From positions 1 to 8,818 of the forward strand of contig RFHX01000269.1 of NCBI GenBank assembly GCA_003695725.1: a DNA stretch of 8,818 nucleotides, read 5' to 3'. Position 1 is the stretch's first letter, and each line of letters begins with the position of its first letter. A model generated the notes under the pieces. That model made no database searches. It had not been told where the DNA came from and saw only the letters and a program-made list of their open reading frames with translations. This document shows positions 1 through 7,483 of the stretch, in pieces. Origin of the DNA: Candidatus Schekmanbacteria bacterium. GTDB taxonomy: Bacteria > Schekmanbacteria > GWA2-38-11 > J061. Both the position numbers and the translations under genes were made by a program.

Positions 1-157
1 AGAACATCCTTATCAATGGCCCACAATAGGGAAAGATTTATCTCATATTGAAAATGCTTCGTTAGAAGATGTGAAAGCTTTTTTTAAAAAATATTATCAC
101 ATTCTAAATTCCAAATACTTTTTAACTTATTGTATTAATAAAAATTTCTCTCATTGA
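1..157 (+). pseudogene. 3' remnant of an M16-family (pitrilysin-like) zinc peptidase gene
   Basis: The reading frame that is open from base 2 to the TGA at 155-157 gives a 51-residue tail. It starts EHPYQWPTIG, continues through LEDVKAFFKKYY, and ends CINKNFSH. The pattern HPY-x-W-x-x-IG followed by LEDVKAFF-x-KYY is characteristic of the first domain of M16 peptidases, some way after the HxxEH zinc site, which would lie left of the window. In the family this stretch is followed by a PNNA-like turn, a glycine-rich strand and then a whole second half-domain. Here the PNNA turn is missing and the frame stops about 20 residues later. Neither other forward frame restores the family pattern, so a single sequencing frameshift does not explain it. 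I infer a decayed or truncated gene. The family assignment is fairly secure. The pseudogene call is less so, because the 5' part is not visible. Confidence 0.55.
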
Positions 158-208
158 TTTGATTTATAAAATGAAATAATTTTCAAAATGAATAAAAGAA
201 AATAATTT

Positions 209-2833
209 ATGGATAACAACAGGAAGAAAGAGAAATTAAATTTCCTTATTTTCAGCGGCATAGGAAGGAAGATTTTTATAGCACTTCTGATACTTTCACT
301 CCTTCCTCTGTTTCTTGCAATTTATCAAGGATATACGATCACACGAAAGGCACTTAAATCGAGGATCTTAAATCAGATTGAAACGGTATCTCTCTATATC
401 AGCACAAATATTGAACACTTTATTAGAGAACAAGAAATCAGTATTGCTTCAGTCTTTTCATCTAACCAATATATGCTCAACAATGTTGAAATAGTCCAAG
501 AACCGGCAAGAAGCAAAAGGCGGCGACAAAAAGCCGCAAAAGATTTAAATGAATTCATAAAAAAGCTTCAGGAAGAAGATAATTTCGGTAATGAATATTT
601 TGTTTTAGGCACAGACGGTAAAATTATTGCCTCTGTAAATCCTGCCTTGATTGGAATGGACCGCTCAAAAACGAATTACTACAAAAAAGGTAGTATCAAG
701 ACATCACTTACAATCTCTTACAATGGCACAGTGCCAACAATAACGATAAGCACGCCAATCAAAACTACTGGCGGAGCATTTTTGGGAGTATTTGCCGCAA
801 AACTCAGCAATGCAAAGCTTTTCGCTCTTCTCGATGAAGGAAAGAAATTGGGAAAAACAAGTAGAATATATTTTGCAAATCCTTCCTATGCCATACTTAC
901 TGAATATGATAAGGGCATTCAAAACGAAGTCAGAAATACAGAAGAAATCATTCAAGCACTTAATAAAAAAATAGTTACAGGCAGTTTTATTAGAGAAAAC
1001 AAGAGAAGAATCGTTGGCACCTACCGGCTTATACCAAAAACTGGATGGATTCTCTGCTGTGAACTCGATGAAATTGAGGCATTTCAACCACTAAATAAAC
1101 TTCGCAATCAGGCAATAACTTTTTGCATAGTATTCTTTTTTATCATTGCTTGGACAGCCTATTACATTTCCTTAAACATAAGCAAACCTCTTATGCATCT
1201 AAGCGAAGCTGCAAGGGAAATAGGCAAAGGAAACTTCAGCAAAAGAGTAACTGTATCAACAAAAGATGAAGTCAATGAAATGGCAAAATCATTCAATTTG
1301 ATGGCTCAAAAACTTGAAGAATCTTATTCTCATCTCGAACACCTCGTAGAAGAGAAAACAAAAGAACTAAAGGAAAATATTGCATTTACAAACAACATGC
1401 TAGAGAGCATATCTGTCGGCATCTTTGCCGTAGATACTGATTTCAATATTACAGCTTGGAATCGCTATCTCGAAGAAATCTCAGGCATTAAAGCCAACAG
1501 TATTGAAGGTGAAAGAATAACAAAATTCATACCGGAAGAAGAACATTTAGTTCTAATCAACGCAATAAAAGAAACCATCGAAAAAAATGTTACTGTCAAA
1601 AAAACGAATTTAAGTCTTCCCTTTATGGGTAAGGGAGTCTTTGATTTGATAGCTAGCCCGTTGAAAGGAGACAATAAAAATCTTGCTGGTGCAGTAATTT
1701 TCATAGAAGATGTAACAGAGAAAAGAGCACTTGAGGAAAAACTCATAAGACATCAACAATATATTGCCAATATCTCTGAAAACTCTGCTGATGCCATAAT
1801 CAGTCTTGATAAAAACAACATCATCACAACATGGAATAAAGGCGCTGAAGAAATGTATGGCTATAAAAAAGAAGAAATCATTGGCAAGTCCTTTGATATT
1901 TTAATTCCAGAAGACCTAAGAGAAAAAGGCGAAATGGAATGGATAATCAAAGAGACAGAAAAGAGAGGCGCTTTGAAAAATTATGAAACTGAAAGAATTA
2001 CAAAATCAGGCAAGAGAATATATGTGGCTCTCACAAGAACATTATTGAAAGACAACAATAACAATCCCATTGGATGTTCAGTTATCGTAAGGGATATAAC
2101 TGAAAAGAAAAATCTTGAAAGACAGCTTATTCAGTCGGAAAAGCTGTCAGCAGTTGGCGAGCTTACGGCAGGGTTAGCCCACGAGATAGGTACACCGCTT
2201 AATATTATATCAGGACGGGCAGAATATATTCTTTCACTGGCAGGCGACAATCCAAAGATAAACGAAGGGCTCAAATCCATTATCAGACAGATTGACAGAA
2301 TTACATCATTAATCCAGCAGCTTCTAAAGTTTACCCGCTCTGAAAAGAAGGAAACAAAGGGAGTTAATGTAAACACTGTAATTGAAGATACTCTCCTTCT
2401 TCTTGAAACAAAGCTTGACAAATCTCGGATTGTAATAGAGAAAAATATAGATAATAATATTCTCCTTATTGAAGGAGATGAAAACCAAATTCAACAGGTA
2501 TTTATCAATCTCTTTATCAATGCTATCCATGCAATGCCTGAAGGCGGAAAGCTTTCAATTAAAACTAAAAGCAATAAGGCGCAAAATATGGTTGAAATCG
2601 TAATTTCTGATACAGGGATCGGTATTGAGGAAAAAAATATTTCGAGAATTTTCGACCCTTTCTTCACCACAAAGGAAATAGGCAAAGGGACAGGACTTGG
2701 ATTAGCTGTTACTTATGGCATCATTAAAGACCATGGGGGAAATATTAATGTCAAAAGCATCTATGGGAAAGGGACGGAATTTTTTATCACTTTGCCGGGA
2801 ATCAAAAAAGGGGAAAACTCTAAAAGGATATGA
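209..2833 (+). CDS. Membrane sensor histidine kinase, dCache-HAMP-PAS-PAS-HisKA-HATPase
   Basis: This 874-residue kinase probably senses an external ligand and phosphorylates the response regulator encoded next. Visible parts in order: a transmembrane helix at about 21-42; an extracytoplasmic double-Cache-like domain at about 45-298, with the Cache features LGTDGKIIAS and later STPIKTTGG; a second transmembrane helix at about 301-322; HAMP at about 322-375; a short coiled coil; PAS domains at about 393-508 and 520-637; HisKA with phospho-acceptor His658 in LAHEIGTPLN; and HATPase_c with N-box residues around 767-771, G1 box DTGIGI (801-806), F box FDPFF (815-819) and G2 box GKGTGLGL (826-833). 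All catalytic boxes look intact. An in-frame ATG at 188 runs into a stop five codons later, so 209 is the first usable ATG; its Shine-Dalgarno sequence is poor. The stop overlaps the regulator start as ATGA. The ligand cannot be inferred. Confidence 0.95.
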   Translation: MDNNRKKEKLNFLIFSGIGRKIFIALLILSLLPLFLAIYQGYTITRKALKSRILNQIETVSLYISTNIEHFIREQEISIASVFSSNQYMLNNVEIVQEPARSKRRRQKAAKDLNEFIKKLQEEDNFGNEYFVLGTDGKIIASVNPALIGMDRSKTNYYKKGSIKTSLTISYNGTVPTITISTPIKTTGGAFLGVFAAKLSNAKLFALLDEGKKLGKTSRIYFANPSYAILTEYDKGIQNEVRNTEEIIQALNKKIVTGSFIRENKRRIVGTYRLIPKTGWILCCELDEIEAFQPLNKLRNQAITFCIVFFFIIAWTAYYISLNISKPLMHLSEAAREIGKGNFSKRVTVSTKDEVNEMAKSFNLMAQKLEESYSHLEHLVEEKTKELKENIAFTNNMLESISVGIFAVDTDFNITAWNRYLEEISGIKANSIEGERITKFIPEEEHLVLINAIKETIEKNVTVKKTNLSLPFMGKGVFDLIASPLKGDNKNLAGAVIFIEDVTEKRALEEKLIRHQQYIANISENSADAIISLDKNNIITTWNKGAEEMYGYKKEEIIGKSFDILIPEDLREKGEMEWIIKETEKRGALKNYETERITKSGKRIYVALTRTLLKDNNNNPIGCSVIVRDITEKKNLERQLIQSEKLSAVGELTAGLAHEIGTPLNIISGRAEYILSLAGDNPKINEGLKSIIRQIDRITSLIQQLLKFTRSEKKETKGVNVNTVIEDTLLLLETKLDKSRIVIEKNIDNNILLIEGDENQIQQVFINLFINAIHAMPEGGKLSIKTKSNKAQNMVEIVISDTGIGIEEKNISRIFDPFFTTKEIGKGTGLGLAVTYGIIKDHGGNINVKSIYGKGTEFFITLPGIKKGENSKRI

Positions 2834-4194
2834 CAGATAAACAAAAAATTTTAGTAGTAGACGATGACCTTGAAATGGCAGAAGTCCTCAAAGACTTTCT
2901 CACCGAAGAGGGATTTGCCGTCTTTGTTGCAAATAGAGGAAGCGATGCCCTGAAACTTGCAGAAGAGGAAAATTTCGCTCTTGCTATTACTGATATGAAA
3001 ATGCCGCAGATGAGCGGAATGCAGCTGCTAAAAAAAATCAAAAATATCGACCCGAATATTGAAGTAATAATGATAACTGCCTTTGGCTCGATTGAAACAG
3101 CAATCGAAGCCGTAAAGCAGGGAGCATACCACTATATAACTAAGCCCTTCAAGATGAATGAAATTCTTCTTACGATTAGAAAAGCTCTTGAGAAAAGAAA
3201 TCTTCAGATTGAGAATTTAGAATTAAGAAACGAAATAGAAAGAAAATACAGTTTCTTCAACATCATTGGCAAAAGCCCGGCAATGCAAAAGGTCTTTGAA
3301 ATGATAAAAGTAGTATCGCAAAACAACAGCAATGTCGTAATCTATGGAGCAAGCGGTACAGGAAAAGAATTAGTTGCAAAGGCAATTCATTACAATGGAA
3401 AAAGAAAAAACAGGCCCTTTGTTCCTATAAACTGCACTGCAATACCTGAAGGATTATTGGAAAGCGAACTTTTTGGTCACGCAAAGGGCGCATTCACAGG
3501 GGCAGTCGGCTCAAAGCAGGGTTTATTCGAAAAAGCCAATAAGGGTACTCTTTTTCTTGATGAAATTGGCGATATGGGACTTGGATTGCAGGCAAAACTT
3601 CTTCGAGTCCTTCAGGATAAAGTAATAAGGCCTGTGGGAAGTTTACAGACAATCAATGTAGATGTAAGAATAATTGCCGCAACTAACAAGAATCTTGAAG
3701 AAGAAGTTGAAAAACAAAGATTTAGGGAAGACTTATATTATCGGCTCAATGTCATTCCAATACATATACCGCCTCTTAATGAAAGAAGAGAAGACATTCC
3801 TCTATTGATAAATCATTTTTTGAAAAAGATTGAAGAAGAGCAGGGTATTAAAAAAGAAATTTCAGATGAAGCAGTAAGAGTTTTGACAACTCATGATTGG
3901 AAAGGCAATGTAAGGGAATTGGAAAATGCAATCGAAAGGGCTGTTATGCTGAGCAGAAAAAATATTCTGGAGCCTGATGATTTTCAGATAAGTGAATCGT
4001 CTTCAGGATTCAATTTTTCTTACTTTTTGAAACAAAAACTTCCCCTTGAAGACTTTGAAAAAAAATATATCGATGCTGTTTTAAAAGAAGTTGGAGGCAA
4101 TAAACAAAAGGCGGCTGAAATTCTTGGAATAAGCTCACGCACACTTTACAGAAAAGAAAAAAGATACAATATCAGCAATAAAGACAAGGAATAG
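2830..4194 (+). CDS. NtrC-family sigma-54-dependent response regulator
   Basis: This 454-residue enhancer-binding protein is the likely partner of the preceding kinase; the ATGA overlap suggests translational coupling. The receiver domain (about 5-120) has acidic residues D11-D13, phospho-acceptor Asp55, Thr83 and Lys105. The central AAA+ domain (about 142-375) has Walker A GASGTGKE (173-180), the sigma-54 contact loop GAFTGA (220-225), Walker B LFLDEI (241-246) and the FREDLYYRL arginine-finger region (298-306), followed by a WKGNVREL segment typical of the family. The last 50 or so residues form a Fis-type helix-turn-helix, GGNKQKAAEILGISSRTLYR. In this family, phosphorylation drives hexamer formation and ATP-dependent opening of sigma-54 promoters. 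The -24/-12 promoter just downstream is an obvious candidate target. The length is normal and no key residue is missing. Confidence 0.96.
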   Translation: MTDKQKILVVDDDLEMAEVLKDFLTEEGFAVFVANRGSDALKLAEEENFALAITDMKMPQMSGMQLLKKIKNIDPNIEVIMITAFGSIETAIEAVKQGAYHYITKPFKMNEILLTIRKALEKRNLQIENLELRNEIERKYSFFNIIGKSPAMQKVFEMIKVVSQNNSNVVIYGASGTGKELVAKAIHYNGKRKNRPFVPINCTAIPEGLLESELFGHAKGAFTGAVGSKQGLFEKANKGTLFLDEIGDMGLGLQAKLLRVLQDKVIRPVGSLQTINVDVRIIAATNKNLEEEVEKQRFREDLYYRLNVIPIHIPPLNERREDIPLLINHFLKKIEEEQGIKKEISDEAVRVLTTHDWKGNVRELENAIERAVMLSRKNILEPDDFQISESSSGFNFSYFLKQKLPLEDFEKKYIDAVLKEVGGNKQKAAEILGISSRTLYRKEKRYNISNKDKE

Positions 4195-4216
4195 AGACAA
4201 AATGTCAGAAATGTCT
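4195..4216 (+). promoter_or_regulatory. Possible enhancer (activator-binding) site upstream of the sigma-54 promoter
   Basis: Immediately after the regulator stop codon, AGACA (4195-4199) and TGTCT (4212-4216) form a 5-bp inverted repeat 12 nt apart, and GACA-AAA-TGTC (4196-4206) is a shorter nested one. The site lies about 100 to 120 bp upstream of the -24 element, a usual distance for NtrC-type upstream activating sequences. It is short and sits in AT-rich DNA, so chance occurrence is possible. A second weak inverted repeat, GATAG/CTATC, is at 4285-4309, close to the -24 element. Confidence 0.27.
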
Positions 4217-4315
4217 TTCCCATATTAATTACAATAAAACTTTTCCCCACCATTTAAAAAGAAAATACTACATTATTTCAATGAGATAGCATTTTTTGAT
4301 GTATCTATCCTTTTT

Positions 4316-4331
4316 TGGCACGATTTCTGCT
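4316..4331 (+). promoter_or_regulatory. Sigma-54 (-24/-12) promoter for the single-domain response regulator
   Basis: The sequence TTGGCACGATTTCTGCTT (4315-4332) closely matches the sigma-54 consensus TGGCACG-N4-TTGC. The invariant GG is at 4317-4318 and the invariant GC at 4329-4330, with exactly the required 10 nt between them. Transcription would begin around 4341-4343, leaving a leader of about 45 nt before the ATG at 4388. It lies in an intergenic gap, on the correct strand, directly downstream of a gene for a sigma-54 activator, all of which supports a real promoter. Confidence 0.85.
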
Positions 4332-4387
4332 TAATATTCTTAAATGATTATATTTTTTATTGAAATCTTAAAATTTTATAGAAAAGA

Positions 4388-4753
4388 ATGGGGAATAAAA
4401 AAATCTTAATCATCGATGATGACAAAGAATTCTGTGAAATGCTCGAGGATATCCTCCAGTTGAAAGGATATGATGTGCAAAAGGCGTTCAACGGGAAAGA
4501 AGCACTAAAAATTATGGAAAATGAAAAATTTGACCTTGTAATAACAGATAAAAATATGCCTGAACTGTGCGGAATCGAAGTAATTACAGGAATAAAAAAA
4601 CAATTTCCCAAAATACCTGTTATAATTACAACTGCCTTTGGCGACAAAAAATTCAAAGAAGAATCACTAAAAGCCGGCGCTTTTGAATATTTCAGCAAAC
4701 CTTTAAAGATCTCTAATCTCATTGATGCAATCAACAGGGCGACAGGCAGATAA
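4388..4753 (+). CDS. Single-domain (CheY-like) response regulator
   Basis: This 121-residue protein is a receiver domain and nothing more. Acidic residues D10-D12 bind the metal, Asp54 in VITDKNMP is the phospho-acceptor, and Thr82 and Lys104 (in SKPL) are the conserved switch residues. There is no output or DNA-binding domain, so it would act by protein-protein contact or as a phosphate sink or relay. It lies 193 nt after the NtrC-type regulator and has its own sigma-54 promoter, so its expression probably depends on that system. The Shine-Dalgarno sequence is weak (GAAAAG just before the ATG). It could feed back on the neighbouring kinase, serve a phosphorelay or act on another process such as motility; the sequence does not decide. 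No chemotaxis genes are visible nearby. Confidence 0.93.
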   Translation: MGNKKILIIDDDKEFCEMLEDILQLKGYDVQKAFNGKEALKIMENEKFDLVITDKNMPELCGIEVITGIKKQFPKIPVIITTAFGDKKFKEESLKAGAFEYFSKPLKISNLIDAINRATGR

Positions 4754-4912
4754 ACTTGATACATATTTTATTCAGATTTCTATCTATTCAAACTTTAGAG
4801 AATGTCCTAAAAGGTTGACTATAAAAGATATTCTTTCTAAATATAGAATTACTTTTTTGAAGCTTTTTAAATCATCATTTGAATCATGAAAAGAAAGAAG
4901 AGGTAGAAAAAA
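4754..4912. other. Intergenic region before the cofactor operon
   Basis: This is AT-rich and holds no coding frame I can support. I find no convincing hairpin followed by a T-run that would end transcription of the receiver gene, and nothing I can recognise as a Moco riboswitch. It contains the possible sigma-70 promoter and the moeA ribosome-binding site. An ATG at 4886 is in frame with moeA but reaches TAG after six codons, so it is not the moeA start. Confidence 0.6.
4815..4843 (+). promoter_or_regulatory. Possible sigma-70 promoter for the moeA-mobB-mobA operon
   Basis: A good -35 box, TTGACT (4815-4820), is followed after 17 nt by a weaker -10 box, TAAATA (4838-4843). The leader to the moeA ATG at 4913 would be about 60 nt. 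Position and strand fit, but the -10 matches poorly and AT-rich DNA produces such matches often. Confidence 0.35.
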
Positions 4913-6127
4913 ATGATCTCTGTTGAAGAAGCCAAAGAAATCGTCTTTAACACACCTGTAAATCAGGATATAGAAGAAGTTTCGCTTACTGAGTCTTTGG
5001 GAAGAGTTTGTGCAAAGGATATAGAAGCCAAAATTACTGTGCCTCCATGGGACAATTCAGCAATGGACGGTTTTGCAGTAAAAATTTCTGATATACAAAG
5101 TGCATCTGAATCTTCAGGAGTAAAACTCAAAGTGATAGCAGACATTCCTGCAGGAACATTCTTCTCAGGCACAATCAGAAATGGTGAATGCGCAAGGATT
5201 ATGACAGGAGCACCTATCCCTGCAGGAGCTGAAGCAGTAGTTATGCGTGAATACGCTGATGACAAAGGTGATGAAGTAACAATAAAGAAAAGTGCAAAAA
5301 AGGATGAAAACATAAGAAAAAAGGGTGAAGATATAAAGATTGGCAGCATTGTAGTATCAAAAGGGAAAGCTATTACACCTGCTGATATCGGAGTCCTGGC
5401 ATCGGTACAAGTAGGAAAAGTTTCAGTCTATAGAAAACCAACTGTTGCCATACTTTCAACAGGAGATGAATTAGTTGACATCAATGAAGAAATAACACCG
5501 GGAAAGATTGTTACAAGCAATAACTATGCCCTTGAAGCGCAAGTCTTGGAAAGCGGTGCCATTCCCTTACAGATGGGAATCATAAAAGATGACAAAGAAA
5601 TCTTGCGAAAAGCTATCGAGAAGGCATTATGCGCAGATATTATTCTTACTACAGGCGGTGTTTCGGTTGGAGATTACGACTTTGTTAAGGATGTGCTCGG
5701 GGAACTTGGTTTTGAAAAGAAATTTTGGAAAGTGGCGCAAAAACCGGGAAAACCTCTCCTTTTCGGCACAATGGGGCAATCTCTCGTCTTTGGGCTTCCG
5801 GGCAATCCCACAGCAACGATGTTATGCTTTGAGCTTTATGTAAGACCAATGATTAAAAAGATTTTAGGGTACAATAGAATTGAAAGAAAATGTGTTAGAG
5901 CTCAGGCATTGGAAGATATCAAAAAAAAGCCGGGAAGGAAGCATTTCATCAGAGCTATCACTGAAAATCGCAATGGCAACTATTACTTTCGCTCGACAGG
6001 TGCTCAGGGGTCTGGTATTTTGACTTCTATGTCAAAAGCAAACAGCATTGCCATTATAGGAAATGATGTGACTCTTCTCAAAAAAGGTGAGGAAACTGAG
6101 GTTATCCTCTTAGATGAATCGATTTAA
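4913..6127 (+). CDS. moeA: Molybdopterin molybdenumtransferase MoeA
   Basis: MoeA inserts molybdate (or tungstate) into adenylylated molybdopterin to give Mo-molybdopterin, the last common step of Moco synthesis, in the cytoplasm. The 404-residue length is normal. Visible hallmarks are PPWDNSAMDGFAV (44-56) of the N-terminal domain, the RIMTGAPIPAGAEAVV segment (95-110), and the MoCF-binding domain with STGDEL (182-187), TTGGVSVGDYDFV (246-258), KPGKPLLFG (277-285) and GLPGNPTA (294-301), followed by the C-terminal beta domain. A good Shine-Dalgarno, AAGAGGT, lies about 9 nt before the ATG. It is the first gene of a compact cluster with mobB 21 nt downstream. A MoeA paralogue specific for tungsten cannot be excluded by motif. 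Confidence 0.97.
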   Translation: MISVEEAKEIVFNTPVNQDIEEVSLTESLGRVCAKDIEAKITVPPWDNSAMDGFAVKISDIQSASESSGVKLKVIADIPAGTFFSGTIRNGECARIMTGAPIPAGAEAVVMREYADDKGDEVTIKKSAKKDENIRKKGEDIKIGSIVVSKGKAITPADIGVLASVQVGKVSVYRKPTVAILSTGDELVDINEEITPGKIVTSNNYALEAQVLESGAIPLQMGIIKDDKEILRKAIEKALCADIILTTGGVSVGDYDFVKDVLGELGFEKKFWKVAQKPGKPLLFGTMGQSLVFGLPGNPTATMLCFELYVRPMIKKILGYNRIERKCVRAQALEDIKKKPGRKHFIRAITENRNGNYYFRSTGAQGSGILTSMSKANSIAIIGNDVTLLKKGEETEVILLDESI

Positions 6128-6148
6128 AGCAAGGAAGGATAAAAGAAT

Positions 6149-6823
6149 ATGCTGCCACCAATTATATCCATTGTTGGAAAATCAAATTCTGGAAAAACGA
6201 CATTTATTGAAAAACTGCTTCCAAAATTAGTGGAGCGAGGTTATGTAATCGGCACAATAAAACATCACTCACATCAGGACTTTGAGTTTGATGTCAAAGG
6301 GAAAGATAGCTGGAGGCATAAGCAGGCAGGTGCCTATCAAGTTATAATTTCATCTCCTAACAAATTGGCGCTTGTAAGAAATTCGGAATCAGACCTGAGC
6401 TTGGAAGAAATAAGGTCAAAGTACTTCCACAATCTCGACCTTATCATTACGGAAGGATATAAGAGAGAAAATTTTCCAAAAATAGAAATTTTCAGAAAGG
6501 GAGTTCATGAAACAATCCTATGCGACAATGATGATAAGCTAATTGCACTTGTTTCGGACACTGATTTTCCTGTTGATGTCCCCAAATTTTCATTAGACGA
6601 TGCAGAAGGCGTTGCAGAATTAATTGAAAAAGAATTTCTAATCAAAAACAAAGGTACTGCTGAAGATTCAAAGGTTAAACTCTTTGTAAATGGTAAAGAC
6701 ATTTCTCTTAAACCTTTCATCCAAAAAACCCTTAAGGGAATGATTGAAGGATATCTGCAGGGATTGAAAGGAATCGAAAAAGAAGCAGATATAAGGATAG
6801 AAATTTCAAACAACAAGAAATAG
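6149..6823 (+). CDS. mobB: Molybdopterin-guanine dinucleotide biosynthesis protein MobB, with C-terminal extension
   Basis: MobB is a P-loop GTPase that assists MobA in making the guanine dinucleotide form of the cofactor; it is helpful rather than essential in known cases. The 224-residue product has Walker A GKSNSGKTT (10-18), the IKHHSH segment (38-42), and TEGYKRENFPKIEIFR (101-116), a hallmark of the family. Typical MobB proteins end near residue 165-175. Here about 50 more residues follow, beginning KVKLFVNGKDISLKPFIQ (175-192) and ending in a basic segment, which looks like a small folded module rather than a disordered tail. I recall similar tails in MobB of some anaerobic deltaproteobacteria. 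A strong AAGGAAGG Shine-Dalgarno (6131-6138) precedes the ATG. Confidence 0.95.
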   Translation: MLPPIISIVGKSNSGKTTFIEKLLPKLVERGYVIGTIKHHSHQDFEFDVKGKDSWRHKQAGAYQVIISSPNKLALVRNSESDLSLEEIRSKYFHNLDLIITEGYKRENFPKIEIFRKGVHETILCDNDDKLIALVSDTDFPVDVPKFSLDDAEGVAELIEKEFLIKNKGTAEDSKVKLFVNGKDISLKPFIQKTLKGMIEGYLQGLKGIEKEADIRIEISNNKK

Positions 6824-6833
6824 GTTTTAACAC

Positions 6834-6838
6834 GAGGG
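6834..6838 (+). promoter_or_regulatory. Ribosome-binding site that sets the TTG start of mobA
   Basis: GAGGG sits 8 nt before the TTG at 6847. No ATG or GTG in the same frame lies near the expected N-terminus, so this Shine-Dalgarno supports use of the rare TTG start. Confidence 0.65.
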
Positions 6839-6846
6839 TATCAGCT

Positions 6847-7482
6847 TTGGATTTTTTTAGAAGACCATCGGAATGGGATCACGAAAATGTTTTTTGCTTT
6901 ATCCTTGCAGGAGGGAAAAGCAGGAGGTTGGGAGAAGATAAGGTTAACACTATGATAGGTGATGAATCCCTCCTCGAATTGATGATAAGAAAAACTTCTG
7001 AAATCTTCGAAAATGTTGCAATCATCACAAGAAGAGACAGTAAACTTCCAAAAATAGACAATCCTGTTTTATATGATCTAATGCCGGGAAGTGGATCATT
7101 AGGCGGAATCTACACAGGACTTGTAAAATCTCCAACCTATTTCAATTTCTTCCTCTCATGCGATATGCCATTTATTGAAAAGAAATTTATTGAAAAAATG
7201 ATATCTGAAAATAGAAATTTCGACATCTTGATTCCGCGAGATGGGCGCAATTTTCAACCTCTTCATGCAATATATTCCAAAGCATGCCTTCCCCAAATAA
7301 GAGAACTTTTAGCGGCAGGCAATTTGAAAATAATAGACCTTTTCTCGAAAGTCAATGTAAGATATATTGAAAAATCTGAATGGGAAAAATATGACAAAAA
7401 GAAAAGGATGTTCCTAAATATCAACACTATGGAGGATTTGGAATTTGCAAGAAACAAAATTTTAGGTCCTAAAAAAAAATGA
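6847..7482 (+). CDS. mobA: Molybdenum cofactor guanylyltransferase MobA
   Basis: MobA transfers GMP from GTP to Mo-molybdopterin, giving the MGD cofactor used by DMSO-reductase-family enzymes such as formate dehydrogenases and nitrate reductases. The 211-residue protein has the nucleotide-binding loop LAGGKSRRLGEDK (20-32), a standard variant of GGxSxRMGxDK with Leu instead of Met. It also has PGSGSLGGIYTGL (80-92), the metal-binding CDMPF (105-109), and QPLHAIYSK (137-145), and ends with the NINTMEDL segment (191-198). The chosen start is TTG, supported by the Shine-Dalgarno upstream and by leaving about 18 residues before the LAGG loop. The stop is preceded by a run of nine A and lies 1 nt before the next gene. 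With moeA and mobB it completes the MGD branch. Confidence 0.95.
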   Translation: MDFFRRPSEWDHENVFCFILAGGKSRRLGEDKVNTMIGDESLLELMIRKTSEIFENVAIITRRDSKLPKIDNPVLYDLMPGSGSLGGIYTGLVKSPTYFNFFLSCDMPFIEKKFIEKMISENRNFDILIPRDGRNFQPLHAIYSKACLPQIRELLAAGNLKIIDLFSKVNVRYIEKSEWEKYDKKKRMFLNINTMEDLEFARNKILGPKKK

Positions 7483-7483
7483 T

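Noticed and set aside
162-170. TATAAA-like -10 element before the kinase gene
   Set aside because: No acceptable -35 box lies 16-18 nt upstream, and the whole stretch is so AT-rich that such hexamers are expected by chance. A promoter for the kinase probably exists here but cannot be placed.
1014-1030. TTGGCACCTACCGGCTT inside the kinase gene resembles a sigma-54 promoter
   Set aside because: The GG-to-GC spacing is 9 nt instead of the required 10, and it lies deep inside a well-supported coding frame.
704-1087. Antisense open frame opposite the kinase gene, and similar antisense frames opposite other genes
   Set aside because: They lie wholly opposite genes with clear family motifs, show no recognisable domain, and have Ser/Phe/Ile-rich compositions typical of reverse-strand shadows.
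4195-4387. Rho-independent terminator after the NtrC-type regulator
   Set aside because: No GC-rich stem followed by a T-run is visible. The only inverted repeats are short, and no T-run follows them at the right place.
5589-5843. Overlapping same-strand open frame of 84 codons inside moeA
   Set aside because: It overlaps a conserved MoeA core in another frame and has no recognisable domain or ribosome-binding site.
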